From assembly GCA_022072165.1 (NCBI GenBank), contig JAJVIF010000002.1, positions 324,258 through 388,257 on the forward strand: 64,000 bases of DNA, in the 5' to 3' direction. The notes under the pieces are model-generated. The model made no database searches, was not told where the DNA came from, and saw only the letters and a list, made by a program, of their open reading frames with translations. A program made the translations under genes and the position numbers. This DNA is from a bacterium. Lineage in GTDB: Bacteria > JAJVIF01. Numbering within the stretch: position 1 is the stretch's first letter; every line of letters starts with the position of its first letter. Of the stretch, positions 8,822 through 17,551 are shown piece after piece.

Positions 8822-9256
8822 CTACACCTGATCAGACCAGTCGCGCTCACGGGCCTTCCAGGCGGCATCCACCAGTCGCCAGGCCGCCCGGACCCGGGTC
8901 CGCAGCCACTGCAGAGGCGGCATCTTGCGGGGATCGATCCCCTCCTCCACTGCGGTCATTCCCAGTCGGAACGCATCCTCCCGACTCAGGCAGCCCCAGG
9001 TCCGGCAGACATAAGGCCGTCGCGCATAGATGGAGCAGCGATCGGTCGCCTCATCCAGATATTGACAACTCCCCGACGCCTGCCGGGCGATCACTGGTGA
9101 GGGCTGACCATCGATGGCTGCGAGGGTCGCGTCGCCGGCGGCGATGATCGACCGGTCCCAGGCGTAGCGCGGGTCCAGCGGAATCACCGACACCCGGCAA
9201 CAAAGCGCCCGACAGGCAGCACACTCCGGGACTCGCAGGGTCGGGACGTTGGTCAT
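8822..9256 (-). CDS. YkgJ-family cysteine cluster protein
   Basis: A 144-residue protein of the YkgJ/UPF0153 type, thought to bind Zn or Fe. It has the CAACRALCC cluster at residues 12-20 and a second group, SCQYLDEATDRCSIYARRP followed by VCRTWGC, in the middle. The exact function of the family is unknown; some members lie near oxygenases or flagellar genes, but none is visible here. The start at 9256 has no Shine-Dalgarno; TACACT lies six bases upstream, so leaderless initiation is likely. It is divergent from the SnoaL-like gene. Confidence 0.85.
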   Translation of the reverse strand: MTNVPTLRVPECAACRALCCRVSVIPLDPRYAWDRSIIAAGDATLAAIDGQPSPVIARQASGSCQYLDEATDRCSIYARRPYVCRTWGCLSREDAFRLGMTAVEEGIDPRKMPPLQWLRTRVRAAWRLVDAAWKARERDWSDQV

Positions 9257-9262
9257 AGCGGC

Positions 9263-9268
9263 AGTGTA
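9263..9268 (-). promoter_or_regulatory. -10 element TACACT, leaderless promoter of the YkgJ-family gene
   Basis: TACACT on the minus strand is separated from the ATG at 9256 by six bases (GCCGCT). It sits back to back with the TAGAAT element of the divergent gene at 9271. Confidence 0.55.
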
Positions 9269-9270
9269 AG

Positions 9271-9276
9271 TAGAAT
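9271..9276 (+). promoter_or_regulatory. Probable -10 element (TAGAAT) for the SnoaL-like gene
   Basis: TAGAAT predicts transcription from about 9283, giving a leader of roughly 36 bases that contains CAGGAG before the ATG at 9319. It is divergent from the minus-strand promoter at 9263-9268. Confidence 0.45.
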
Positions 9277-9318
9277 GCCGACGTTCTTCATCTCGCTCGC
9301 ATCGTGCAGGAGCTGCCC

Positions 9319-9720
9319 ATGTCCTCGTCTTCCCGGGATGTCATCACCGCCCTCTATACCGCGTTTGCTGCCCAGGACCTCCCCGGCATTCTGGCGCTGC
9401 TCCATCCCGAGGTGGAGTGGGTGTTTCATGTAGCAAATCCGCCTGCTGGACCAGGGGGTGTGCGTCGGGGGCATGTGGGCGCGACCGAGTTCTTCCAGGA
9501 AGTTGGCATGGCCGAAGAGATCCACGAGTTTGTCATTGATCTGATGGCCGTCGATGGGGAAGAGGTGGCGGTGCGTGGGCATGAGCGAGTGACTCATCGG
9601 GGGACTGGCAAGAGCTGGGGATGCCCCTGGGTCCACTGGTGGACGGTCCGCGATGGCCTGGTGGTGAAGTACGAAGGCTTCATCGACTCGGCGAAAGTCG
9701 AAGCGGCATACACCCCCTAG
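9319..9720 (+). CDS. SnoaL-like / NTF2-like fold protein
   Basis: A 133-residue protein with the cone-shaped SnoaL/NTF2-like pattern: an N-terminal helix (ITALYTAFAAQDLPGILALL), then HPEVEWVF, the FQEVGMAEEIHEF region and a C-terminal sheet ending WVHWWTVRDGLVVKYEGFID. Members include polyketide cyclases, ketosteroid isomerase-like enzymes and ligand-binding proteins, so the substrate cannot be inferred. The ATG at 9319 follows CAGGAG at 9307-9312. An Nmad3-like gene follows after 18 bases and is probably cotranscribed. Confidence 0.82.
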   Translation: MSSSSRDVITALYTAFAAQDLPGILALLHPEVEWVFHVANPPAGPGGVRRGHVGATEFFQEVGMAEEIHEFVIDLMAVDGEEVAVRGHERVTHRGTGKSWGCPWVHWWTVRDGLVVKYEGFIDSAKVEAAYTP

Positions 9721-9738
9721 CCACCAGCCCGTACCCTG

Positions 9739-10578
9739 ATGCGCATCAGCTTTTCCCGGAAGGGCTTCGACTCCGCTGCAGGTGGGGTGCCGAGCCCCAT
9801 GTTGGATGGCCGTCCGGTCTCGTTGCCGATCCCGGCCAACGGGACTCCCAGCGTCACGCGCTATGGTGACCTGCAGGGCGACTACGCGACACTGGTCACC
9901 GACCTGACACGCGGCAGACTCACCGGGGCAGACTATTGCCACTGCGATCCGGACCTCATCGCCGGGCTCCTGCCGCGTCAGGCAGACTGGCGCGGCGCGC
10001 TGGGAACTGACAAGATCGCCCTGAGCCATCTGCGGAATCAGCAGTTCGGTCCCGGCGACCTCTTTCTCTTCTTCGGGCTTTTTCAGCCAGTCATGCGTAG
10101 CAGGGATGGTTATGTCTTCGCTGGTCCCCGGGAGCATCGGTTGTGGGGCTGGCTCCAGGTCGGCGAGGACATCGATCTGGGTCCCGATGGGTCGCACGCA
10201 GTCCGGCAGTACCCCTGGCTGGAGACTCATCCCCACACCCGCGCTGGCTGGCAGCATCCCAATGGCATCTTTCTCGCGACTCCACGGCTCACCCTCCCTG
10301 GCCTGACTCATCTCCCCGGATGGGGGACCTTCGCCATGGGACTCCCACTTACGGCCCCCGACGCGCAGGTTTCGACCTGGCAGGTCCCCGCCTGGCTGCA
10401 TCCTGGCCAGGGCGGCACGGGGCTTACGTATCACGACCAGGCAAGCCGCTGGCTGGAGCCCGGACGACTCCGTGTCGCAGGGCGAGGACAGGAGTTTGTG
10501 GCCGATGTCGGGGATCGGAGCGATTTCCTCGACTGGCTGCACTGGCTCTTCGCGACCGCGGTTCCTGAGATCCCCTGA
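9739..10578 (+). CDS. Nmad3-like protein (putative nucleotide-modification-associated domain)
   Basis: A 279-residue protein whose opening, MRISFSRKGFDSAAGGVPSP, followed by LSLPIP-like and YGDL segments and later HCDPDL and GPGDLFLFFGLF, matches what I know of the Nmad3 family. That domain was defined computationally through linkage to enzymes of DNA-base or nucleotide hypermodification; its activity is unproven. No modification enzyme sits beside it here; the nearest DNA modification gene is the Mod methyltransferase 7 kb downstream. It begins 18 bases after the SnoaL-like gene with no clear ribosome binding site. A strong hairpin follows the stop. Family assignment is from memory of conserved motifs. 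Confidence 0.72.
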   Translation: MRISFSRKGFDSAAGGVPSPMLDGRPVSLPIPANGTPSVTRYGDLQGDYATLVTDLTRGRLTGADYCHCDPDLIAGLLPRQADWRGALGTDKIALSHLRNQQFGPGDLFLFFGLFQPVMRSRDGYVFAGPREHRLWGWLQVGEDIDLGPDGSHAVRQYPWLETHPHTRAGWQHPNGIFLATPRLTLPGLTHLPGWGTFAMGLPLTAPDAQVSTWQVPAWLHPGQGGTGLTYHDQASRWLEPGRLRVAGRGQEFVADVGDRSDFLDWLHWLFATAVPEIP

Positions 10579-10585
10579 AACAACT

Positions 10586-10615
10586 CACCCCCCGGACCAT
10601 TGGATCCGGGGGGTG
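10586..10615. terminator. GC-rich hairpin terminator between the Nmad3-like gene and clpC
   Basis: CACCCCCCGGA (10586-10596) and TCCGGGGGGTG (10605-10615) form an 11-bp perfect stem with an eight-base loop, 8 bases after the Nmad3-like stop. The convergent clpC gene ends at 10790, so it could act in both directions. A T tract is lacking. Confidence 0.65.
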
Positions 10616-10789
10616 CAGCGAAGCTGATGAAACCGATCGGCGCACCAGGCGCTCGTGTCACATCATGCGGTCGCTGGCGCCTCCAGGGACGGGAGCTTGC
10701 CCCGTCGAAACTGCTGGAGGTGCATCCGACCTCGTTCGCGGCGATCCAGCCGAGCGTACCGGCGACCGTGCGAACACGTCGGGGGAGCT

Positions 10790-13276
10790 TTACGTCGAGG
10801 CGACGGCCACATCGCGCTCGGAGCGCTCGAAGCCGAACTCGCCGTTGCGATACGACACCCGGATGACATCCCCGGTCTCGAACTCCCGCCGCAGCAGGTA
10901 CTCCGAGAGGGGATCCTCGATCCGGCGCTGGACCGTCCGGCGCAGGGGACGAGCGCCCTGCGTCCGGGAGAAGCCTTCGGAGACCAGCTGGTCCTTGGCT
11001 TCCGGTGAGAGTTCGAGGGTAATCCCGAACTGGGTGATGGACTCCTCGATCCGTAGCAGGAACTTGTCGAGGATCTTCACGATCTGGTCGTAGCTCAGGG
11101 GCTTGAAGATCACGACCTCGTCGAGGCGGTTGAGGAACTCCGGCCGGAAGTTCTTCTTGAGGGCATCGTGCACCTTGGGGGTGTACTGCCGGGCGATTTT
11201 CTCCGGGTCAAAGCTTTTATCCCCTTCCAAAGATTCCTTGGAGCGAAAGCCCATGCCATGCTCCAGACCGATCTCACCCGTTCCCAGGTTGGAAGTGAGG
11301 ATGAGGATGATGTTCTTCAGATCGACCGTGCGGCCCTGGGAGTCGGTGATGATGCCGTCTTCCATGACCTGGAGCAGGATGTTGAAGACCTCGGGGTGGG
11401 CCTTCTCGATTTCGTCCATGAGGACGATCGAATAGGGCCGTCGCTTCACCGCCTCGGTGAGCTGTCCCCCTTCGTCGTAGCCGACATATCCCGGAGGCGC
11501 ACCGACCAGCCGCGACACAGAGAACTTCTCCATGTACTCCGACATGTCGAAGCGAATCAGGGCTGACTCATCGCCGAAGAGAAACTCAGCGAGGGCCTTT
11601 GCCAGTTCGGTCTTGCCCACACCGGTGGGTCCTGCGAAGAGGAACGAACCGGTGGGGCGTTTGGGGTCCTTGAGTCCGACCCGGCTGCGACGTAGTGCCC
11701 GGGCGATGGCGTTGATGGCTTCGTTCTGCCCGATGAGCCGCTTGTGGAGGTAATCCTCCACCCGCAGCAGTTTCTCGGTCTCTTCTTCAGCGATGGCAGT
11801 CACCGGGATACCGGTCCAGGCATGGACCACTTCCGCAATGTCCTCTTCGGTGACCCGCTGGACTTTCAGTTCCGTCGGGGCCGTCCCGGCTCCTTCCAGG
11901 TCGCGCTTCATCGCCTCCGAGAGGTCGGGCTCTTCCAGGCCGTTGTCATCTTCGGTCTCGCCGAAGTCTTCCAGCGGCAGGGGGAGATCGTCCTCTTCCT
12001 CCGCGAGGGCGGAGCCGCCCCGGGCGAGGCGTCCGCCAGCCTCCAGGTCGGCGGGCGTCAGCTGCTTGAAGGTGAGGCCGACATGGACCTTGGCTGCTGC
12101 CTCATCCATGAGGTCGATGGCTTTGTCCGGCAGGGACCGGAGGGTTACGAAGCGATGCGAGAACCGGGCCGCCGACTCCAGCGCTTCATCGGTGATCTCC
12201 ACCATGTGATGCTGCTCGTAGCGCTTCCGCAGACCCCGCAGAATCTCGATGGTCTGCTCCACGGTGGGCTCGTTGACCATCACCGGCTGGAAGCGTCGCT
12301 CCAGCGCGCCGTTCTTCTCAACATGCTTCTTGAACTCGCCGGTGGTGGTGGCACCAATGGCCCGCAGCTTGCCCCGGGCGAGGGCGGGCTTGAGGATATT
12401 AGAGGCATCGATGGCCCCTTCGGCCGCGCCGGCACCAATGATGGTGTGGAGTTCATCGATGAAGAGAATGATGATCTGGTCGCTGGTCATGATTTCGCGC
12501 ATGACCCGCTTGAGGCGATCCTCGAACTCCCCGCGGAACTTGGTCCCGGCCACGAGGCCCGCCAGGTCGAGGGAGATCAGGCGCGCGCCCCGCAGATGCT
12601 GGGGCACTTCGCCCTTGGCGATGAGCTGCGCCAGGCCTTCCACAATGGCGGTCTTGCCGACCCCCGGGTCCCCGATCAGGACCGGGTTGTTCTTGGTCCG
12701 CTTGCTCAGGATCTGGATGATCCGGTTGATTTCCATCTGGCGGCCGATGACCGGGTCGAGGTTGCCATCCCGGGCTTCCCGGGTGAGGTCGTGGCCGAAT
12801 TCATCGAGGGTCGGGGTCTTGGTCTTCTGCTTCGACCCCTTGGTCTGCTGACTGATGATGGTCTGGACGGTATTCCGGGCGGACTGATAGGTCACGCCGA
12901 AATCCTTCAGATGCCGCGATGCCTTCCCCCCGGTCGTCTTGATCAGGCCCAGCAGGAGATGCTCGGTCCCGATGTGGGAGTGCTTGAGCTGTCGGGCTTC
13001 CTTGAACGCCGCCTCCAGGACATCTTTGGAGAGGTCGCTGAAAGTGATGTTCTCGTAGTCAAAGTTCCCCAGCTTGATGTCGTGCTGCACCACCAGGCGC
13101 AGCTTCTCGATGGGCACCTCCAGCTGCTGGAGGATCTTCATGGCGAAGGCCTTTTCATCCTTCAGGAGCCCCAGCAGGAGATGCTCGGTATCGACCGCAT
13201 CGGAGCGGAAGTGCCGTGCCTCCTCCGTGGCGTACTTGATCGCCTTCTTCGAGGACTGGGTGAATTTCTCCCACAT
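10790..13276 (-). CDS. clpC: ATP-dependent Clp protease ATP-binding subunit ClpC
   Basis: AAA+ unfoldase of 828 residues that feeds substrates to ClpP. Order: two Clp-N repeats (residues 1-150), AAA+ D1 with Walker [10 protein letters not shown] near residue 200 and Walker [10 protein letters not shown], then AAA+ D2 with GPTGVGKTE near residue 548, Walker [15 protein letters not shown], and a D2-small domain. Between D1 and D2 the canonical coiled-coil (UVR-like) middle domain is not recognisable; an acidic stretch with [20 protein letters not shown] takes its place. The start at 13276 ([11 protein letters not shown]) was preferred over the ATG at 13324 because it matches ClpC N-termini. No clpP, mcsA/B or ctsR is in the window. 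Confidence 0.95.
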   Translation of the reverse strand: MWEKFTQSSKKAIKYATEEARHFRSDAVDTEHLLLGLLKDEKAFAMKILQQLEVPIEKLRLVVQHDIKLGNFDYENITFSDLSKDVLEAAFKEARQLKHSHIGTEHLLLGLIKTTGGKASRHLKDFGVTYQSARNTVQTIISQQTKGSKQKTKTPTLDEFGHDLTREARDGNLDPVIGRQMEINRIIQILSKRTKNNPVLIGDPGVGKTAIVEGLAQLIAKGEVPQHLRGARLISLDLAGLVAGTKFRGEFEDRLKRVMREIMTSDQIIILFIDELHTIIGAGAAEGAIDASNILKPALARGKLRAIGATTTGEFKKHVEKNGALERRFQPVMVNEPTVEQTIEILRGLRKRYEQHHMVEITDEALESAARFSHRFVTLRSLPDKAIDLMDEAAAKVHVGLTFKQLTPADLEAGGRLARGGSALAEEEDDLPLPLEDFGETEDDNGLEEPDLSEAMKRDLEGAGTAPTELKVQRVTEEDIAEVVHAWTGIPVTAIAEEETEKLLRVEDYLHKRLIGQNEAINAIARALRRSRVGLKDPKRPTGSFLFAGPTGVGKTELAKALAEFLFGDESALIRFDMSEYMEKFSVSRLVGAPPGYVGYDEGGQLTEAVKRRPYSIVLMDEIEKAHPEVFNILLQVMEDGIITDSQGRTVDLKNIILILTSNLGTGEIGLEHGMGFRSKESLEGDKSFDPEKIARQYTPKVHDALKKNFRPEFLNRLDEVVIFKPLSYDQIVKILDKFLLRIEESITQFGITLELSPEAKDQLVSEGFSRTQGARPLRRTVQRRIEDPLSEYLLRREFETGDVIRVSYRNGEFGFERSERDVAVAST

Positions 13277-13638
13277 GGTTCGGTCGCTTTCCCGGTGCGG
13301 CAGGATGTCGGGACCGGACGGCATCCCGAACAGCCTGCTGGCACCTGCCAGAAGTCGCTCCCGCTGGCCTGAAGCGGCTCGAGAGCGTCAGACGGGCCAC
13401 AGATCCCTGCATCAGGGGGTGTGGCAGGCGGTACAGGGGGGGCTCAGTACCGGCCAGCCTGGACCGTACACCGGGAGTGCCAAGAAATGCCGCACCCCGT
13501 CGGGACGGTCGCCCGTACCCTAGTATCCCACCTCCTTAAGGAATGTTGATTAGTTTGTACGGCGACTTTAGGGTGCCAAATGGATACTGTCACCCCGCTA
13601 TCCCGCTTCCCATGCGGTCAACCTGCTACGCTGCCGGT
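13277..13638. other. Intergenic region with structured clpC leader
   Basis: This 362-base divergent spacer holds no convincing gene. On the minus strand a candidate promoter for clpC is GATACT at 13522-13527 with TCAACA 16 bases upstream, predicting a leader of about 240 bases. The leader contains a bulged hairpin at 13396-13425 (GCCACA/TGTGGC outside, CCCTG/CAGGG inside) and CGGTAC/GTACCG arms at 13429-13434 and 13447-13452. The right end carries the leaderless promoter of the CoA-binding protein. Confidence 0.45.
13627..13632 (+). promoter_or_regulatory. -10 element TACGCT, leaderless promoter of the CoA-binding protein gene
   Basis: TGC-TACGCT is followed by six bases (GCCGGT) and the ATG at 13639, with no ribosome binding site. 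Confidence 0.6.
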
Positions 13639-14091
13639 ATGACAGGACGCGATTTGTCGCAGATTGACAGCGCTCTGCGGGCAGCGCTGGAGGCGACCCA
13701 GACGATCGCCATTGTGGGCGCTTCGCCACATCCCTGGCGGGCGGCCCACGGCATCATGCGCTACTGCCAAAAGCAGGGGTATCGCTGCTTCCCGGTCAAT
13801 CCCAACCACGACGGGGTGCTGGGCGAGCCGTGCTACCCACGCCTGTCAGAACTGCCGGAGCCGGTCCAACTGATCAATGTCTTTCGGCAGCTGGACGCCA
13901 TTCCATCCCTGGTAGACGAGATACTGGCTCTCCCCTGGCGGCCAGTCTGGGTCTGGCTGCAGGAAGGGCTCCGGGACGCGCCCAACATGCAGCGCCTGAT
14001 GGATGTCGGGATCGATGTCGTGCAGGACCGCTGTCTGTACAAGGAACACTGGCGACTGATCGGCATCGCCCGGGAACTGGAGCGGCAGTGA
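13639..14091 (+). CDS. CoA-binding domain protein (YccU-like)
   Basis: A 150-residue Rossmann-fold protein of the small CoA-binding family. The nucleotide loop is TIAIVGASPHPWRAAHGIM near residue 20, followed by GYRCFPVNPNHDGVLGEPCY and the strand VWLQEGL near residue 115, typical of YccU. Ligand and role are unknown for the family; they resemble the CoA-binding domain of succinyl-CoA synthetase without the catalytic part. ATG 13639 was chosen over earlier in-frame starts because of the leaderless -10 directly upstream and because the homologous region begins here. Confidence 0.85.
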   Translation: MTGRDLSQIDSALRAALEATQTIAIVGASPHPWRAAHGIMRYCQKQGYRCFPVNPNHDGVLGEPCYPRLSELPEPVQLINVFRQLDAIPSLVDEILALPWRPVWVWLQEGLRDAPNMQRLMDVGIDVVQDRCLYKEHWRLIGIARELERQ

Positions 14092-14118
14092 CCGCTTGTC
14101 ACAACGCCCCGGCCTTCA

Positions 14119-14514
14119 CTACGGGGTATCGGACACCACTTCGACCTCGACCCGAATGCCCCGGGCACGCAGGCCGGCCAGCTGCGACTCCAGCGGCGCG
14201 GCTGCCGCACCTGTCACCCGCAGCTTCAGGACTTCCAGGGAGACCGCCGCTTCCAGGCCGGTGAGGTCCCGGATTTGCGTCTTGTGCGTGAGATCCAGGT
14301 AGGTGACCCGCGCCAGGTCCCCTTTGCGGAAGGGACGATCGACGGGTTGGCGCAGGACTTCATGGAGGGCGGCCCGCAGGACCGGGTCGGGGATGGCAAT
14401 GGTCGCCTGCTGCTGCCAGAGCGGGACCATGAAAGCGATGGCCGCTATCAGGATCAGCAGCAACGTCACCCGGGGGACAGGGAACCGTTGCCGACCGGTG
14501 GCTGTCGTGCTCAC
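14119..14514 (-). CDS. Uncharacterised membrane-anchored protein with leucine-rich-like segment
   Basis: A 131-residue protein with one hydrophobic segment near residues 15-31 (VTLLLILIAAIAFMVPL) and a short periplasmic part. The stretch YLDLTHKTQIRDLTGLEAA followed by VSLEVLKL resembles one or two leucine-rich repeats of the kind found in secreted bacterial LRR proteins. I do not recognise the family. It is the last of three minus-strand genes coding for exported proteins (from 16115), 99 bases after the preceding lipoprotein. GTG start at 14514; a CATAAT hexamer lies eight bases upstream. Confidence 0.55.
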   Translation of the reverse strand: MSTTATGRQRFPVPRVTLLLILIAAIAFMVPLWQQQATIAIPDPVLRAALHEVLRQPVDRPFRKGDLARVTYLDLTHKTQIRDLTGLEAAVSLEVLKLRVTGAAAAPLESQLAGLRARGIRVEVEVVSDTP

Positions 14515-14613
14515 AGCAGGGGATTATGCGTTGTCGTGACCAGTTGCCAGCCACATCCTGTCCCCTCGAATGGTGGACCCGTCAGCGGCATAGTCCCCAT
14601 CGGAGAGGCTAAT

Positions 14614-15666
14614 TTATGGCAAGCGATGGTGACCAGTGGACTGAGACTGCGCCAGATTGGCGGGATCAGCGGGTCGTGGAGCATCGATGCGTGGCACGGT
14701 CTGCAAGGTACTCCAGTCCGCCCAGAATTCCACACCCCGCAGCCAGGAGTCGATGCTCTGCTGGACTCGCGGGTTCGTGGGATATCCCACCGGGAGTACC
14801 GAGGTGTTGCGACCATCTGCACTCTCATGTTTCAACAGCAGGCGCGGCTCGGTCGATGAGCCCTCAAGAAGCAGCCCAAAAGACTGTCCATCTCCTGAAC
14901 GGAAAAAGGTCCGTTGTGGATATGCCGCTTCCAGCGCACCGACTGATTCGCGAATCAGCGCGAGTTCGTACATTTGGAACGCTTCCAGTGGAGTCACTGG
15001 ATAGCTTCCAAGCTGCGCACGATAGGTAGAGATCACGAGACAGAGATTTGAGGCGTACATCCCGAGGCTGGGATCGACACCCCGGAAATCCTGCTGGCGC
15101 AAGCGTGCACCGGTTTCGGTCTCCCATGAAGGCGCAAAGAAGCTCGTAAAGGGCCGCAAAGGAGCCCCATCGAATGCCGTCGACTCGATCACCAGATCGA
15201 ACGGCTGGAGAGTAGATCGCGGATCAAGCCACATCTGAGGGTACTGCGCCGTAGGTCCAGCTGCCCACAGCGGCCAGGGTACACCATCCGGCGTAAGGGG
15301 CCAGGCGACAGTCCCTGGTAGCAGATTTTCGACGCGCGAGGGAAGCTGTCCGTTAACGCCATAGTGCAGGTTAAGAGCATTGTTTAGCAGCGGCAGCATC
15401 AGAAGACGCTGCGCAATCGCGATACTGTGCACATCGCCCTGCTCCAGCCCGGAACGCAGATCAAAGGAACGTAACTGCGCCTCAGTCCAGTCAGCGCCAG
15501 GCTGGGTGGCGACTCTCGCGGATGCCGGAGGTGTCGGGTCCAAGGTTTCCAAGGGACGGGAACTTTGTTCCCGGCCCCCCACCTGACAGCCATTGAGGAC
15601 GACAACCGCCCACAGCAGAATGCCGCTCAGGCTAAGAACTGCGTACCGTTGAGTTGTAGCTATCAT
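14614..15666 (-). CDS. Uncharacterised lipoprotein
   Basis: A 350-residue lipoprotein: the signal VLSLSGILLWAVVVLNGC has a lipobox (LNGC) near residue 27, followed by a Pro/Thr/Ala-rich linker. The remainder is unrecognised; it contains the stretches LLPGTVAWPLTPDGVPWPLW and NLCLVISTYRAQLGSYPVTP, the latter reminiscent of pseudopilin-like proteins that prepare fixed data-like folds, but no domain can be named. ATG 15666 was chosen because GAGGAG precedes it; an upstream extension to 15831 would overlap the preceding gene. It follows the Cys-rich gene by 35 bases, so they are probably cotranscribed. Confidence 0.7.
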   Translation of the reverse strand: MIATTQRYAVLSLSGILLWAVVVLNGCQVGGREQSSRPLETLDPTPPASARVATQPGADWTEAQLRSFDLRSGLEQGDVHSIAIAQRLLMLPLLNNALNLHYGVNGQLPSRVENLLPGTVAWPLTPDGVPWPLWAAGPTAQYPQMWLDPRSTLQPFDLVIESTAFDGAPLRPFTSFFAPSWETETGARLRQQDFRGVDPSLGMYASNLCLVISTYRAQLGSYPVTPLEAFQMYELALIRESVGALEAAYPQRTFFRSGDGQSFGLLLEGSSTEPRLLLKHESADGRNTSVLPVGYPTNPRVQQSIDSWLRGVEFWADWSTLQTVPRIDAPRPADPANLAQSQSTGHHRLP

Positions 15667-15701
15667 CGTTCGCTCCTCGCGTTCCGTAAGACGGAAAAAG
15701 A

Positions 15702-16115
15702 TTAAGGACACTGTACTTCCCGTATGACCACTGTACCCGGACCCGAAAGTGGCGGGCAATCGTTCGTGCACCAGAAGTATCCTGGTTGTACGCAGGGATT
15801 GGAGGCTGTCGCTGTATAGCTCCCGGTGCATTCGATTCTTGACGCATACTGACCAGACTCCACCAGTTCACAGGGCTCTTCGCACGGCTCCTCTGCTCCC
15901 AGCACATAAAGGTCATAACCCTGTTCTGTGCCGCCGGAAAAAGTAATAGTCACCGGAATCATCCCGACAATGAGGCAGTCACAGAAACACTGGACTTGCA
16001 GGCTTGTACAAGCGTTCAGGGAAGGGAGTGGGCAGTGACAGCAATCAGCATACGCTTGCCCTCCCACAAGGCTCCCTCCAATGGCGACGATCAGGGCCAG
16101 TTGCAGTCGTTTCAT
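15702..16115 (-). CDS. Small secreted cysteine-rich protein
   Basis: A 137-residue protein with a clear signal peptide (MKRLQLALIVAIGGSLVGG, cleavage probably after QAYA) and fourteen cysteines in the mature part of about 115 residues. They form a dense N-terminal group (CCHC, then C, CFCDC), a pair in EEPCEEPC, and four near the C-terminus. The pattern suggests several disulfides in an extracytoplasmic protein or a metal-binding role; no family is recognised. ATG 16115 has AAAAGG upstream. The lipoprotein gene follows 35 bases later on the same strand. Confidence 0.65.
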   Translation of the reverse strand: MKRLQLALIVAIGGSLVGGQAYADCCHCPLPSLNACTSLQVQCFCDCLIVGMIPVTITFSGGTEQGYDLYVLGAEEPCEEPCELVESGQYASRIECTGSYTATASNPCVQPGYFWCTNDCPPLSGPGTVVIREVQCP

Positions 16116-16211
16116 GTTTTGGACCTTTTCTCTTGCTCCGTGCCAACCCTGAGTATTCTCTCTCCCTCTCGCGCGCCTGTCAACCATCAAGATAGGAAAA
16201 CATCTAAACAG

Positions 16212-16234
16212 ATGCCCCGGTGGTCCCGGGGCAT
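16212..16234 (-). terminator. Hairpin terminator downstream of the PIN-TRAM gene
   Basis: ATGCCCCGG (16212-16220) and CCGGGGCAT (16226-16234) form a 9-bp stem with a five-base loop. Read on the minus strand it lies 38 bases after the PIN-TRAM stop and is followed by a T-rich run, as expected of an intrinsic terminator. Confidence 0.65.
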
Positions 16235-16271
16235 GGAGTCAAGTCGCGTTCACGATGCCCAGCCTGGATGC

Positions 16272-17333
16272 CTATCCCAACGGGCGGGCAAAGATCAGGC
16301 GACCAGCGGCTGTCTGCATCAGACTCGTCACGCTGACCCCGATTTCCTTGCCGATGTGGCGGTCGCCCCCCTCCACCACGATCATGGTGCCGTCATCCAG
16401 GTACCCCACGCCCTGCCCCTGTTCCTTGCCATGCTTCATGATCTGGACCCGGAGTTCCTCGCCGGGAAGCACCACCGGCTTCAGGGCGTTGGCGAGTTCA
16501 TTGATGTTCATGACATCGACCCCCTGCAGGACCGCGACTTTCTGCAGGTTGTAGTCATTGGTGACCACTTTCGCGCCCAGCTTCTGGGCCAGGACCACCA
16601 GCTGGGAGTCGACATCGAGAATCTCGGTGGCGTTCTCGTCGTAATCGTCATAAATCTCGATGGGGAGCCCCATCTGGCCGCGCATTTTTTCGAGGTTGTC
16701 GAGGCCGAGTTTGCCGCGATTGCGCTTGAGCAGGTCCGGGGAGTCCGCGATTTTCTGCAGCTCCCGCAGGACCGACTGCGACACGATGACTGGCCCCTCG
16801 ATGAACTTCGCCTTGAAGATGTCGGCTATCCGGCCATCGATGATGATGTTGGTGTCGAGGATCTTCGGCTGGGCAGCATAGCTCCCCCCACCGCCGAGGG
16901 CCCCGAAATTGAGATTGCTAAAGAGGAACGCAAAGATGTAGACCATGAAGATGCCGATGATGACCATGAAAGCCAGGCCAATCGCGCTGGCGGTCATCGG
17001 TTCCATGGTGTAGAGCGACGGCCGGATGATCAGGACATTAATCAGGAACGCCAGGACGAAGCCGAAGAGGGCACCGAAGGCCCCTCCCAGAATTTTGTGG
17101 CCCGACGCGTGGGCCAACTGTTCGATGAACCAGGCGTTGAACTTCAGCAGGTAGCGATACGCCAGGGTGGCGAGCATGAAGCCGATCAGGGCGAAGGCGA
17201 ATGCCAGCCCTGGGCCGTTGGGGATCAGGTCCTGCTGGCTCGGGGGAACGGAGGCCGAGAAGACACTCCAGATGGCGTAGCCAAGCACGCCCCCGATGGC
17301 AAAGCAGACGACCCGCATGAGATTGAGGCCCAT
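16272..17333 (-). CDS. Membrane-anchored PIN-TRAM domain protein (YacL family)
   Basis: A 353-residue protein: four N-terminal transmembrane helices (about residues 5-135), a PIN ribonuclease-like domain beginning KILDTNIIIDGRIADI near residue 160 with conserved acidic residues (D of LDTN, later DVDSQLVVLA and VVTNDYNL), and a C-terminal TRAM domain (about 290-350). The family corresponds to Bacillus YacL; an RNA-directed nuclease function is inferred. ATG 17333 was chosen for the GAGGAGG site; a TATTAT -10 sits upstream. It is divergent from the restriction-modification genes. Confidence 0.9.
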   Translation of the reverse strand: MGLNLMRVVCFAIGGVLGYAIWSVFSASVPPSQQDLIPNGPGLAFAFALIGFMLATLAYRYLLKFNAWFIEQLAHASGHKILGGAFGALFGFVLAFLINVLIIRPSLYTMEPMTASAIGLAFMVIIGIFMVYIFAFLFSNLNFGALGGGGSYAAQPKILDTNIIIDGRIADIFKAKFIEGPVIVSQSVLRELQKIADSPDLLKRNRGKLGLDNLEKMRGQMGLPIEIYDDYDENATEILDVDSQLVVLAQKLGAKVVTNDYNLQKVAVLQGVDVMNINELANALKPVVLPGEELRVQIMKHGKEQGQGVGYLDDGTMIVVEGGDRHIGKEIGVSVTSLMQTAAGRLIFARPLG

Positions 17334-17438
17334 GTGTGAGGCCCTCCTCTGCGGCGATAATAGGGTATGACCGGCCGCCGCGGATAACCCGCCGCGCCTC
17401 TCCAGTATATCAGTCAAACCGATTCACCATGACCCCGC

Positions 17439-17447
17439 TGCTAGAAT
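17439..17447 (+). promoter_or_regulatory. Possible extended -10 (TGC-TAGAAT) upstream of mod
   Basis: TGCTAGAAT resembles an extended -10 promoter. It would start transcription near 17455 and leave a leader of about 97 bases before the GTG start of the methyltransferase gene. The spacer between the PIN-TRAM start and this gene (17334-17551) holds nothing else convincing. Confidence 0.35.
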
Positions 17448-17551
17448 CATCGGTGCCCAGTCACCTTCCAGACAACGGATTCCAAGGGCACGGCAGATTC
17501 TCCCAGATGGCACAACACGGCATCGGGTACGCGGTAAGCCGGAGGAGCAAA

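Noticed and set aside
10616..10789. Small minus-strand gene downstream of clpC
   Set aside because: The open frame there depends on a start inside clpC and has no family or ribosome binding site; only the hairpin at 10586-10615 is supported.
11744..13372. Long plus-strand open frame opposite clpC
   Set aside because: Antisense shadow of ClpC with no recognisable domain; the ClpC motifs on the minus strand are decisive.
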